64,000 nucleotides of DNA from Trypanosoma brucei gambiense DAL972 (taxonomy: Eukaryota; Euglenozoa; Kinetoplastea; Trypanosomatida; Trypanosomatidae). Both the position numbers and the translations under genes were made by a program. Location: positions 1,612,001 to 1,676,000 of the forward strand of contig NC_026744.1 in assembly GCF_000210295.1 (NCBI RefSeq). The letters are read 5' to 3'. The notes under the pieces are model-generated. The model worked only from the letters and a program-made list of their open reading frames with translations, had not been told where the DNA came from and searched no databases. Of the stretch, positions 39,541 to 49,843 are shown piece by piece. Position 1 is the stretch's first letter. Every line of letters begins with the position of its first letter.

Positions 39541-42158
39541 CTTTTGCTCCCCCTTCAGCTGCCCCGCCACCTCCTCCCCATCCCTAAACTATCTGTGGAA
39601 ACCGATCTTCCTGAATGTTTATGGTATGAGTAGTAGCTTCTAGGAAGCGTCAGTTTATTTTTGAGTCATCTAACCTTTTTTTTCACTTTTTTTTTTGAAT
39701 GGTTTTCAAACCAGTGCCCGGCATTTTTTAAAAAAATCTGAGTTTGCAACTTCAACCGTCGTTGGTCCATTAATCGGGCATTGTTACTCGCTTCATCAAC
39801 CTGTCTTGTCTCCCTGCTACTGAAGAGGATGGAGATGTTTTTCTGCTATCATTGACAGCTGTCAGAAAAAAGAACAAAAAGCAGCTCCCGTACTCGAATA
39901 CGGTAGCATCGTCTATATAACTGCGTCGTGGTTAACGTAGGTGCGTAATATTCGTTTTTGTATAACTTTGCGTCTCTGTATGTGTGTTATCGTTGTTGAT
40001 CGGTGTGTTCTTTTTCTAAGTTCCTGATCTGTGTATAGTTTCCTACTACTTTCGTTGTTGATTTCACTTGGATTTGCTCGGCGCCCTGCTTATTCAAATG
40101 TTCGCTCTACTTCATCGTAAGTGCTGCCGAAAAGGAATAGGGGAAAAACTGAAAGGGACGCGCACAGATCGCTGTGGTCAAGCGGCTTTTGTACAAATCT
40201 GCAGCACCGCGCGCAACCCGCGGTGTTCACCGTAACATGTCCAAAAGGTTCTAAAGGGAATTGGATAAACTTTAAGCGGTTTGTTGTGATCGCACCTTTT
40301 ATAACTATCGTTCAAATCGCTTTAATATGCACAATTTGTCTCCCTTATAAAAATGCAAGTGCGAACGCCGTACAAGCTACCCTAATGTTTCGTCGTAGTT
40401 GTCCTCGTTTATAAACGAGTGGGTGGTAAGCTCAAATGTTTTTTTTTCTTAATTACCACTTTCTCATAGTTTGTGTACACGGGTAAGGCTGAGCTTTTGT
40501 CATCCGATATTCTTTACCACTATGGGGTTGGGTGATTGGTTTGGAGGATCCAATGAACTGCGTACCCGAAACTCCTGGTAAAAAGACATTTAAGGAGCAT
40601 GTTGTATTTCGCGTAGTAAGCTGTGGTGGACAGATTGCTTTCTTTAACGCGATGCAGTGGTATTTGCCGCCCTGTTTATGTGCTCGAGATGCAATTCCTG
40701 AGACGTGATCGCACCGATGTCAAGGTGGTGTTGCTACTCACAATGACACACATGATCTTTCTCCCACAAGTTAAAATTAAAAAAAAAAAGAGGAAATACC
40801 AGTCTGAGCATTACAAGGTCGGTTGAGACTACATTCACAACTGTGATGTGTTTAACGATGTGTTCGCCGCAACGAAGTATTTGGAAACGGATAATATTTA
40901 ATCTGCTACCGACGTTCGCGACTGCAGCAAATTAAGGCTGCGAAATAGGAGGGGAAAATCAGGGGCACCCTAATCAGTGAGCAGGGACGCAACCACGTGG
41001 TTTTCGCGTAGGATACGTCAAATGTTGTGTTGCATTTATGAGTGGCTGCGGAAACAGTGCGTGGATTACCAAGATAAAAAGCTTCCTCATAAGTTTGCAG
41101 AAAGACCAACGACGCGTGGGCTCTATAAAACTCTAGTGAGTGCCTTTATTATTATTATTATTTTCGCATGACATTGCGGAGGGTTGTATGTATTTTGTTG
41201 TTGACAAAGTTTTTCAGGTTTGTAGTAAACAAATGCGAGCATAACAAACTCGAGGATGCGGTCAGCGAGGTAGTGTATCTGATAGATTGCGAAATCATGT
41301 TTTTTTTTTACCGTTGCCGACGACAAAAATTTGTTTTATTGGCTTGTTATCGTCACGCTTTGGTGTTCGCCGTTCGTTTACTCCAACATGCCCCGCCGTG
41401 CCGCTTTTGCCTTCTGTTAGGGACATCTGCCTATCACTTCTACACTAGATTTCGATACGGAGTTGAGGGAACCCGAATGTACGCCTTCTTTTGGACAAGG
41501 AGGAACTCCGAGCTCTCAACGCGCTTGCGCCTCATTGTACCCTTATCTCAAAGATTGTTCCTGCGTTAGGTATTCAGTGTGTATATTTGACCCTGCTGTG
41601 TCTCCTGGGGACGGTGATAACAAATAAAAGAGAAGGAAGAGGTGTACTATCGTGTGTTTATGGCATAGGGAACATATTTTCCGTCTTACGCGTGCCCTCG
41701 TTTTCCACTATATTTGTCTCTTTAATCGGAAAACGTTCGCTACCAACGCCCGCAGTTCACCCTTGTTGCACACGTTAGTGTCGTGTATTTTATTGCTTTG
41801 CTGAATTTCATGCATAACAATGGCAGCGGTGGCAATAGTTTCAGGTGAAGGGTGTCAGATGTAGGTTGTCGTGTAATGCGTTAACTCGTCCACGTACCCT
41901 CTTCAATGCACTCCGTCCTTTCCTTTTAGCTGGTGGCAACTTATTCTTTATTTAAGAAGTGCAGCAGCAAAATATATAAAAAAAAAAGCAGGCAACCAAA
42001 TAAGTGGCACACCACTCAGCTGAACACCGTGAGTGGCAAGCGAGTGTGTAGATCAAAACAAAAATATTGTCCTTGAATAACCTAAGGCAAAGGGTAAGTG
42101 TTTGACAAGGCACTACCGGATTGTTTGTTCCGTTATTTTCCTTTTGCCGTAGTCTGCA
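39541..42158. other. 2.6-kb intergenic region, kinase to PHD-GNAT gene
   Basis: No supported gene. ATG frames of 45 codons (40098-40235) and 133 codons (41168-41569) were considered and rejected. T runs occur at 39679-39694 and 40440-40448, an ATT repeat at 41147-41162, and A runs at 40780-40790 and 41980-41988. Confidence 0.4.
42121..42152 (+). promoter_or_regulatory. Predicted spliced-leader acceptor with very short 5' UTR
   Basis: A T/C tract ends in AG at 42151-42152, six nucleotides before ATG 42159. No other AG lies between the tract and the ATG. Confidence 0.5.
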
Positions 42159-43451
42159 ATGAGCACATCCCTCACGTCGTCCTCAACTAACGCAGTGGGG
42201 AGGGGTCGAAGGGTCACGCGTTCCCTTGTAGGTGCAAACACTACGGGAGGTGGGGTCCTACGTTGTGTATGCACTGCGTACCTCGTCTCAGTACAGGAAA
42301 CACTTCTGGAATGTTGCCGATGCAGGAATTGGTGTCATCCGGCATGCGTAGGTGTCGACCATGCGGAACTGCGGCGCTACTACGCTGATAATAACTATGT
42401 TTGTCCTTTTTGTAGGGGTATGCAGAAGCGAGAACGTGGTGAAAGTCGTGCCCCAGCACCACGGCAAACACCACTGCGGCTTCGGGAGGTTCCTGATCGA
42501 GCACCCTTTGGCTTCGTGACGCAACTGCGCAACCTATTGAAAGTAACAACGCGGGCGGCACAACAGGCGGGTTATACAATTATTGACCTTCCCTCCACAC
42601 CACTGACGGAGGTGATGGAGCGACAATGCCTAGAATGTTGCGCTGAGGCAATAAAAGAGGCGACATTCTCGGAGCAATACCCGTTGTACTGCCTGAAGGA
42701 AGTTTGGACGCGCGCGCATCCATATATGCAGGGTACGTTACTCCGCTGCAGCGAATCTGGTCGGATTGTATCGATGGTTCTTTCCAACGGTATGGACGTG
42801 TATGGAAACCTTCGACCAACAATAACACAGTTGAAAAGCGGTATTAACCGCGGAATTATTGATAGAAAGCATCAGACAGCATTTATGGCGGCATGCACGA
42901 AACTGGATGATGTCTCCGACTTTGTACACATTACATTGAGCGCAACGCACAAAGATTATCAGCGGAGGGGACTTGCGCGCATGTTGATGGCGCTTGACCT
43001 ACTCAAATGGGCGCTGAGAGGTCGTACGCGGGCTTACCTTAACATGGCGTTGGAAAAGAAAGTTGTGGATGGGGGGGCTCGGCTGGAGTGTGTAGCTTCA
43101 CCCTCCTCTCGGCGGCTATATGAATCATTTGGGTTTAGGGATGTGTATCCGCGGTTCGATCGGGAAACGGATGAACAGCGCTGGACACCAAAAGAGGCGG
43201 ATATGGGCCGCGTCATGGCACACCTCAACTTTGTTGAAGATCTCGTAATCATAGCATCACGGTACGACCCTAGTGGCAAGAAAGCAGCTGCCCCTAATCA
43301 ATCGTCGATTGCTAACGACGGAAGTGCTTCGGTGGCGGCGGCGGCCGACCGCGCTGAACGTGTGGCCGCCAATAGTAACAGCGGCCAGGCAGCAACACAA
43401 GCACAAACGCCCGCAGGGAGACGTCTTTCTCTGTTTGGGAAGAAATCGTAA
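42159..43451 (+). CDS. PHD-finger protein fused to a GNAT-type acetyltransferase domain
   Basis: The 430-residue protein from ATG 42159 has a PHD finger at residues ~35-85 with the Cys4-His-Cys3 order: CVC ... CCRC ... WCHPAC ... YVCPFC. PHD fingers read histone tails or recruit chromatin factors. After a basic linker, residues ~100-365 form an alpha/beta domain ending in a GNAT-like acetyl-CoA motif: HKDYQRRGLARMLMA (the Q/R-x-x-G-x-A loop at residues 268-274) and, later, ASPSSRRLYESFGFRDVYPRF, a typical GNAT motif B. The tail is Ala/Ser/Gln-rich and disordered. This suggests a chromatin-linked acetyltransferase, possibly nuclear, with the PHD finger guiding it. The catalytic residues and substrate cannot be read from sequence. 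Confidence 0.82.
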   Translation: MSTSLTSSSTNAVGRGRRVTRSLVGANTTGGGVLRCVCTAYLVSVQETLLECCRCRNWCHPACVGVDHAELRRYYADNNYVCPFCRGMQKRERGESRAPAPRQTPLRLREVPDRAPFGFVTQLRNLLKVTTRAAQQAGYTIIDLPSTPLTEVMERQCLECCAEAIKEATFSEQYPLYCLKEVWTRAHPYMQGTLLRCSESGRIVSMVLSNGMDVYGNLRPTITQLKSGINRGIIDRKHQTAFMAACTKLDDVSDFVHITLSATHKDYQRRGLARMLMALDLLKWALRGRTRAYLNMALEKKVVDGGARLECVASPSSRRLYESFGFRDVYPRFDRETDEQRWTPKEADMGRVMAHLNFVEDLVIIASRYDPSGKKAAAPNQSSIANDGSASVAAAADRAERVAANSNSGQAATQAQTPAGRRLSLFGKKS

Positions 43452-44542
43452 TGGCCTGTTGTGCATTACCTTATTTTTCATGGGTGTTTTTCCTCCCCGG
43501 TGGTACTTCCCTTTTTCATGCCTCAACCTTACCTCACCTGTAGGGTGTTTCTTGCAACTTTCATTGGAGAAAACCCACCGAAGAGAAGGGAAGCCACATA
43601 GAAGGAGGAGGAAATAAATTGAATGTTTGTTAAAACGTTTAATCTACCGCAACCGGTGCAATACGTGGTTGAATGCATCGATGAGACGGGCCGCAGCCGC
43701 GTGCACCGCAGGAGTGGTCTTCAGTGTTTAGGAGTATTGTTTTTACGTGTGTGTAGCGGTGGTAGTCCCTTCCTTGACGGTACAAACGTTGGTTAACGTC
43801 AAGTGAGCGTTGATGAAGGCAGAGGAGCCTGTATTAGTATACATATTTTTTTTATATACTTATACGCTTCATACCGTAGACAAAGGGGCACAAGAGAAAG
43901 AGGGTTCAGCGCTACCTATGAATATTCCTTTCTGTAACTGCTTTATTTGCTTTCCTCAACTCCACATCCCTTCTCTGTACGCGTAATTTACCGAGTACTT
44001 AATAATTTTTATGTGAGTTTATTGTGGGGACAAATTGGCAAAACCAAGGTTGCAGGGGAAAGGGTAAAGAAGTTCAAGGGTTTCCTCAAAACGCACATGT
44101 GCTTTCACGTGTTTCTTTCCTGCTCAAGGGGTGACAGCGCCAGCAGTCAAAGTGAAAAAGAAGAATTGGGGGAGAAAGGAAAAATAAAGGACAGGGGTGC
44201 CCTTCTCGGTCAATTTGTTACCTCACGATGGCGTGTAAGTGACGATCTTCCTGTGTCTTTTCGTTTCTCAATCTCATCTCCGTGTGAAATCGTATTCCGC
44301 CTCTTTTTCTTCTCCTCTGAAGGCACGTCAGGCACAAGGTGGGCACGTGAGCCGCGTCGGCACTCAGTGTGAGGAATTTGGTGTTTGCAAAGGAGGTACT
44401 AACAGACAGTTGAGATAGAATCTGCGGCTTCGAACTAAAGGATTCAACGTGTTGAAAGAGGTTGAGTGGCAGATACAAATATAGGATATCAGGGAAGGTG
44501 TCATAAGACGAAATACGAATAATAACAATTACACCAATAACG
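43452..44542. other. Intergenic region, PHD-GNAT gene to TCAIM-like gene
   Basis: No supported gene. T runs (43847-43855) and several pyrimidine tracts with AGs (for example ~44303-44335) fall before the next ATG. A 141-codon frame at 43947-44372 begins without an ATG and looks spurious. Confidence 0.4.
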
Positions 44543-46213
44543 ATGCACTTGTCGTTACAACTATGTAAGCCGAAGACACTGGCGCACATGTTCCGCAAGT
44601 TGAAACTGGCGGGTGCTCATCCGGATGTCTTATGGGCCGTTGACGCTCAGAAGGCACAACACAACAGTGAGGAGATGATACGACTAGAAACCATGATGCA
44701 CCAGCGGAGCACCCCTGGTGCGAGTAATAATCGCCAAAGTACCGCAGAAAGTTTCACATTTTGGCTGACAGATAATCAACAGCAGCCCCGTGCATTCGCA
44801 GCGGGCCGCAGTTCATTGCGATCTGTTTCGTGTACCATAAATCCCATAGCCCCAACGCGCACAATCAAGCAGCAGTTGACTCAGTTGTTTCGCGATGCTG
44901 GTGTATACGAAGATTTTGAGATTGGTGGTGAGGGGGTTGAAATGAATCTTGAATCTGTCCTGCTACAGGCGGACGAGCGGCAAGAGGAACACCTACAACA
45001 GTCCGGTACCTTGTACATTCGCGGGGACAAGTCTATTGAGATGTTGCGTCGTTTTGGTGTCCTGCTAATCATCGAGGAAGAAGGTGTCACATATTTAGTT
45101 ACATTACCGGATGTTCTTGACAAACCTGTAGATGACACGCCATCAACATACACTCCGGCTAGGAGTCTCATCGGCCCTGACGGTGAAATCGATCCCAGAG
45201 TTCAAGATTACATTCGTGATCGCGGGCTCCGTGCCTTCGATCTGCGGATGGCTGGGAGCCATTCGTCCGTTGAGCGCTTCGTTTCTGCATTTGAGCGACT
45301 TGAACGGCTATACGAAGTGCACCGCGGGCGTGCTATGCGCTCCTGCGTTTGTCTTGTCCTTTCAATCAAAGCGCCAAAGTGTTACGTGGCGGAGGATGGT
45401 TGTATTGTTCTTTCTGTACAGCAGATGCCCATGTGGGAGGAGTTTCTGCTTTCGCTTCCGCAAGAAGTGTGGCAAAGCTGCGTGCAGATGCACAGAGACT
45501 GGCGCGTCGGGAATGCACCAAAGTTTCACGAACAACAGCGCCAACTGATGAAGGTGGCAGACATGTTTCACTTCTTCCGCGTAAGACTTGACGGTTGTAT
45601 CGGATCACAAACGGACTGGCAGCAGCAGTTCATACTTAGCATGCAAAAGGAGGAGATGATCGTACGGAACGCAGTGAAAAAGTATAACCTGAAGTCGGAG
45701 TTACTGAAGAGACGAGGCGAAATATGTGTATCGAATACCCTTCGTAGCGCTGTCGACCCCACGAAAGAAATAGGTTATCGGATTGGGGGAGATGGTCGTG
45801 TTTATTTCAATCATAGTGCGATGAATACAGGTCAAATGCTACGAGCACTTAAAGACAATCTTCGACGGCTTGAAACTTTTCAGAAACAGCACGACGACGC
45901 AGTAGCGACGCTGGAACATATGAGTCGCAGTATCCCCGTCGACTTCAGCGTGGATACCAACTGGAAACTTCGGGAAGAGGGAAATTTGGTAAGTTGTTTA
46001 CAGCGGTTTGTCAGAACGATCAAGGCGAACCAAACTCAGCTTTCAGCATTCTTGACAATGCTGTTAAAGAAACGAGATGGTGCGGGAGCACCCAAGAAAA
46101 GAATGGTTTGGATCATTTCAGAAAGGTTTGACACACTTCCCAGTGGTGTTGTTTATATCCCATGGGACGTCGATTTCGACTCGATAAAAAAACATTTACT
46201 TCCCTCAGGGTGA
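44543..46213 (+). CDS. TCAIM-family protein (DUF4460/DUF4461), predicted mitochondrial
   Basis: The 556-residue protein matches the layout of the vertebrate 'T-cell activation inhibitor, mitochondrial' (TCAIM). Residues ~10-55: a J-domain-like helix pair with AHPDVLW (TCAIM has HPDFF), then NSEEMIRLETMM, matching NENSLKRLSVYLENL. Next comes a strand FTFWLTDN opposite LTFYVRETD, then a second strand SVSCTINPI. The middle is helical. The end, RMVWIISERFDTLPSGVVYIPWDV, lines up with TCAIM's closing segment ending in DLCIPWNW. The first ~25 residues (MHLSLQLCKPKTLAHMFRKL) are basic/hydrophobic, fitting mitochondrial import. The family occurs in organisms without T cells, so the animal name says little; the ancestral role is unknown. 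Family call moderate to good. Confidence 0.68.
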   Translation: MHLSLQLCKPKTLAHMFRKLKLAGAHPDVLWAVDAQKAQHNSEEMIRLETMMHQRSTPGASNNRQSTAESFTFWLTDNQQQPRAFAAGRSSLRSVSCTINPIAPTRTIKQQLTQLFRDAGVYEDFEIGGEGVEMNLESVLLQADERQEEHLQQSGTLYIRGDKSIEMLRRFGVLLIIEEEGVTYLVTLPDVLDKPVDDTPSTYTPARSLIGPDGEIDPRVQDYIRDRGLRAFDLRMAGSHSSVERFVSAFERLERLYEVHRGRAMRSCVCLVLSIKAPKCYVAEDGCIVLSVQQMPMWEEFLLSLPQEVWQSCVQMHRDWRVGNAPKFHEQQRQLMKVADMFHFFRVRLDGCIGSQTDWQQQFILSMQKEEMIVRNAVKKYNLKSELLKRRGEICVSNTLRSAVDPTKEIGYRIGGDGRVYFNHSAMNTGQMLRALKDNLRRLETFQKQHDDAVATLEHMSRSIPVDFSVDTNWKLREEGNLVSCLQRFVRTIKANQTQLSAFLTMLLKKRDGAGAPKKRMVWIISERFDTLPSGVVYIPWDVDFDSIKKHLLPSG

Positions 46214-46784
46214 GCACAGAGTGAGTAACTGAGTTTCTATCTAGGTGATATAGAAGGCGTTTTGAGCCTTTAAGCGATATCAATCGCGCGAGTAACCTTC
46301 GCAATGTTTTTGAAGAGTTGAGGTTACGGGACTTGTCTCATGCCACAGTAAATGCTCTCGGGGCGTGACAAATTGCGTCGCATAGGCGCGTTTTTTATCC
46401 TATAACAATCTGACTATCTTTGTTTCAGTCACTATTCGGGACGTATTGTTGTGAGGAAGAAATTCACCGAGGATTAGGACATATGTGAGGCGGTAGCGCG
46501 AAGCTATGTCCAACTGAAAGTTATTGTCTCCCACTGAAAGTTTAGATGTACTGGTGCGGCTCGCACAACGCTTCCCAGGATTGTTGGGATTCCCTTGTAC
46601 AAGGGCTTGATGGTACATGGAGCGGCTTACGTCTTGGCTACCCGGTGTTATGTCTTGACTCCGTCCGTAGTTTCTGAGCAAAACTGTACCAATAATTACG
46701 GTGGAATTGTGTGTGACGCAGCGGCAATCATTTACCGTGGCCGCATGTAGCAAACACACTTGATGCAGCAGACAAATATGTGTC

Positions 46785-46810
46785 GCGGCACCTCTGTGGA
46801 GGTGCTCCGC
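46785..46810 (+). other. Near-perfect stem-loop in intergenic DNA
   Basis: A stem of ten pairs (six plus four, separated by a 2-nt bulge) closes a TGTG loop: CACCTC pairs with GAGGTG, and GCGG with CCGC. It lies 0.6 kb after the TCAIM-like stop, so it is probably in that mRNA's 3' UTR. It is not followed by a T run. Confidence 0.5.
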
Positions 46811-47592
46811 ACGCTAACGGTTTAACCTGCGATGTTTAGCATTTCCCTCCTTTAATTACCAGTGATCTGTGGCGCATAGTAGGGTGGCCACGTACCCTAC
46901 GTGCCGTCTTAGACAGATCTGCAAAGTGCGTAATTTCCACAAGGAGAGACCGCTGAATGTATGTGTGACTTGCAGGTTCTTCTCTTTGCCGTCTCCGGAA
47001 ATGAAGTCCTTTTTTGTTAATTCACCACAAAAGGTTGCGCAACACGTAGAGTGTACCGCTGTTGATGATGTCAAACAATGTTAATAACCTTGACTAGGGG
47101 CTTTGAAGGAGTGACGCTGCAAAATGACCCCTTTACTACGGAGCGAGATCCGGTTGATTTGCCGATGGGCTTTAGTTGTGAGAAGTACTTACTTTATTTT
47201 TGTGAGGTCGGTCGATGCCACATTAATGTGTAGCTAATGAAGCCTTTCCGTACCATTAACTGGGAATTTGTGCGGCCGGAGGCATGGAGGGGTGTTTTTA
47301 GTTGCTCACAAATGGTTGTTTAGCATCGCATGGGTTCTCAATCGGCCCTTTCTCATCAAAAAAAAAATGGAATGAACTGTCAGAGTCGTTAAAATATGTG
47401 ACCTTCGGGTCAGTGGTTGGATTCAGTTCGCTGGTTCCGAGTCTGTAACACATCTTGACGTGAGATATCATTTACTGCTGCTTTTTTTTTTAAATGATGG
47501 GTGGAGGTTCATTATCGATTTTGGCCATACGTTCGGTTAATTCGTTCACTCAGTGTACCGTGTTTTATTTGAATGTTTTGTTCCCTTTGAGC

Positions 47593-47660
47593 ACTTTGTT
47601 TTCCCTTCCTACACCCATCCTTACAAATTACCCATGTCTATTACAACTCTCTGCTGAAAG
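47593..47660 (+). promoter_or_regulatory. Predicted spliced-leader acceptor
   Basis: A C/T-rich tract (47593-47620) is followed by its first AG at 47659-47660, giving an 83-nt 5' UTR before ATG 47744. Confidence 0.4.
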
Positions 47661-47743
47661 GTTAAGTAGACGAGTCGATCCGCAGCTTCAGTGCATTATT
47701 TGCAAATCCTACAATTTACTAGGAAGCTGTAAAAAGATAGTTA

Positions 47744-48403
47744 ATGGCCACTGCGCGGTCGTATTTTTACTACCTCGACGCCCATGGGAACCTCTTTCCC
47801 GTCACAGACATTAAAGGACTCATTGACGGTACAAATATTCCAGCAGGTCCAATACAACTGCGTGACCGGGCTTTTCTAGACTTCTTCTACTTGCGACTTA
47901 AGCGAAGTGATGTAGAAGATGCAGCGGCATGTTCTAACGTTAGTGGCCGTAGGGAAGAGGGGGAATTACTGCTGCACAGTGGCGCAAAGCTAACGCCGCA
48001 GGAGGTAGTGCAACACTTTCCGTATGTGAGCATATGTGGTCCCGAAAGAAATTTCTTAAAGGCAGAGGAGGCCCCGTTAGTGTTTGTAAACTACACTTTT
48101 GGTCATCCAAAGTGCAAGCAGCAAAACGGAACCCTTGCGTTTGGCGAGTCGCTATGGGAGGACTTCCAGCCCCAGGCGCTGGTCGTTACACGGGAAGGTA
48201 AACTCTTTCATCCCATCACTAAACTCAAGAATCTTATAGCCACTCAAAATGGCGCAGGTGATGCAGTTCCACGTGGCTTAGTTGAAGCTCAGGTCGTGAA
48301 GAAATTGGGTCTGGAGTTAGTTTGTGACAGCGCTAAAAGTGGATACTACGTCCTTGAGTGGAAAGGACAGAAGCAGCGCATTCCGTATTTTGACGAACTG
48401 TGA
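47744..48403 (+). CDS. UPF0598 (C8orf82-like) family protein
   Basis: The 219-residue protein matches the UPF0598 family throughout. Near the N-terminus, SYFYYLDAHGNLFPVTDIKG corresponds to the family's REYFYYVDHQGQLF. The best block is FPYVSICGPERNFLKAEEAP, matching FPFLSPCGRERNFLRCEDRP of the human member. Further on, LVVTREGKLFHPITK fits the ANGRLYHPA element, and YYVLEWKGQKQRIPY fits VRWQGRRLALT. The molecular function of the family is not known. There is no obvious signal peptide or membrane segment. An insertion at ~60-75 (VEDAAACSNVSGRREEGELL) lengthens it slightly. The family call is strong; function remains open. Confidence 0.88.
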   Translation: MATARSYFYYLDAHGNLFPVTDIKGLIDGTNIPAGPIQLRDRAFLDFFYLRLKRSDVEDAAACSNVSGRREEGELLLHSGAKLTPQEVVQHFPYVSICGPERNFLKAEEAPLVFVNYTFGHPKCKQQNGTLAFGESLWEDFQPQALVVTREGKLFHPITKLKNLIATQNGAGDAVPRGLVEAQVVKKLGLELVCDSAKSGYYVLEWKGQKQRIPYFDEL

Positions 48404-48877
48404 ATAGGACAATGAATTTGTCCGGGAGAAATGATGCCCACCTTCTACAGATAACTTGCTTGTCCAAGCTGTGGAGTTTGTGACGTGTACACGCGCCTCT
48501 TAACTTCATGTATTTTATTTCAAACGAAACCCTCGTATCAATTGCGGCCTTCTTAACTAGTGTGAGGCTCACTTCCGCCTCCACATTTATGCAGCCCAAG
48601 AGGTGTCCTGAACCTTCAGGACCAGTAGTGCCGACGCTTAGCTTGTTTTTTTCACTTTGAGTTTTAGGTTAATACCGTTAGGACTAAACTGGTAGGCTTT
48701 GCTGTTGGAAAGACTGAGTGTGTTGATTTGTCTCCAGGAAGGAAGGTCTCCATAGACGACTCTGGCACTGAAACTAGCCGAGGTCAGGGGATTGGGAATA
48801 CAATATATATATATATATATATATTCATATATAATTTTTACCCCTCTCTCTATCCACCTGTGCGTGCGCAAAGTAAA
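48404..48877. other. Intergenic region with AT dinucleotide run
   Basis: No supported gene. An (AT)n run at 48803-48824 lies about 55 nt before the next ATG. The frame of the next gene is open through this run to a TTG at 48728, but AT-repeat coding is not credible. Confidence 0.5.
48803..48824. repeat. (AT)n microsatellite in a 5' leader
   Basis: About eleven AT units, directly upstream of a pyrimidine tract and ATG 48878. Length variation between strains would be expected. Confidence 0.8.
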
Positions 48878-49843
48878 ATGGAAACCAGTGGCCCTAAGAC
48901 AGTTCCGGGGACGGATCTGTGTCACAGAGTGCTTTACGCTGCGGTGGTGGGTGATAACGCGAAAGGCTGTCTTCCGGGATCGGTTAAGAAGATGACACCA
49001 GATGGAGTTGTTATCGTTGACCATGTAATGCGATGCGCACGGTATTATGTTCCTGGATTATGCCTCTCTGGATCCTTACCGACATCAAAATGCGAGTCCT
49101 TATTGGATTTTTCGGATCAAGTACCTCCATTAAGTGCAGAACCGCAGAAGCAAGAACTTATTGACAGGATACTGTACTACTCGAGCGAATTGGAAAGCAG
49201 GACGCAGCAATTAGAGTTAAGAAAGCAAGAGGTCCAATCTCTTCAAAATAAGCTGCGTATTGTAAACAAAGAACTTAAGAGAAGAGGGATAGTCATAGCG
49301 GACACTCCTGAGCGTGGGTACACGAAGGGAAGCGACTTCAAGAAAGTGTACAGCCCGGATGACTGCTATATCGGGAACAACTTCCCCGCACCTCCAACTT
49401 CAAGGGACATTGGCAGTGATGACCCCACACGACCGCCGCTCCCTCCCCTCCGCATCGACGGCGATTTAAGGTCGTATACTTCGCGCCCACCTCCCCCATA
49501 CTCTGCAGAGCCACTTGTACCGCCTTTCATATCGTGTGCGCTACCACCAAAAAGTTTGATCGCTGATCAACCAGGGGTGACGGCACTGCCGTCGGGGAGG
49601 CGGGTTCAACAGGCATTCGCAAAAATGGTCCAAAACTCCCGGAGACATGGTAACCCCGCAGCAGCCGGCTGCCAACCAGTCTCCAATAGGGACGGGTTGG
49701 TAGGCACCATACCACAAGCAGAGGGAGTGGAATCAATCAACGGAGTGGAGAGGTTTGGGAACGACAGCGCAGATAATAACTCGAGGAGGGAAGAGGAGGG
49801 TAATTCGGATGTCGCTGCTAAGAAAAGTCACTCCTACAAATAA
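48878..49843 (+). CDS. Hypothetical coiled-coil and proline-rich protein, 321 residues
   Basis: I do not recognise a family. From ATG 48878, residues ~1-75 (METSGPKTVPGTDLCHRVLY, then CLPGSVKKMTPDGVVIVDHV) look like a small beta domain. Residues ~88-140 are a Gln/Glu/Lys-rich coiled coil (RILYYSSELESRTQQLELRK, then VQSLQNKLRIVNKELKRRG). After that the protein is Pro/Ser-rich and disordered (PPLPPLRIDGD, SRPPPPYSAEP), with PPxY-like and SH3-type proline motifs, then an Asn/Glu-rich tail. No membrane segment. The extension to the TTG at 48728 crosses the AT repeat and is not used. This may be a cytoskeletal or adaptor protein; that is inference only. Confidence 0.72.
   Translation: METSGPKTVPGTDLCHRVLYAAVVGDNAKGCLPGSVKKMTPDGVVIVDHVMRCARYYVPGLCLSGSLPTSKCESLLDFSDQVPPLSAEPQKQELIDRILYYSSELESRTQQLELRKQEVQSLQNKLRIVNKELKRRGIVIADTPERGYTKGSDFKKVYSPDDCYIGNNFPAPPTSRDIGSDDPTRPPLPPLRIDGDLRSYTSRPPPPYSAEPLVPPFISCALPPKSLIADQPGVTALPSGRRVQQAFAKMVQNSRRHGNPAAAGCQPVSNRDGLVGTIPQAEGVESINGVERFGNDSADNNSRREEEGNSDVAAKKSHSYK

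Larger units (their letters stand above)
46214..47743. other. 1.5-kb intergenic region with a strong hairpin
   Basis: No supported gene. The hairpin at 46785-46810 is described separately. An A run (47359-47367) and T run (47482-47490) occur. C/T-rich sequence at 47593-47620 leads to the acceptor of the next gene. Confidence 0.45.

Noticed and set aside
40098..40235. ATG frame of 45 codons, and an overlapping longer frame beginning with GTG at 40121.
   Set aside because: Too short and without recognisable content; the longer one lacks an ATG start.
41168..41569. ATG frame of 133 codons on the + strand.
   Set aside because: Composition is irregular (Cys/Phe/Arg-rich), with no domain, no membrane layout and no conserved motif. 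It sits in AT-rich spacer.
43947..44372. + strand frame of 141 codons before the TCAIM-like gene.
   Set aside because: It has no ATG near its start and no recognisable content; most of it is the expected 5' leader zone.
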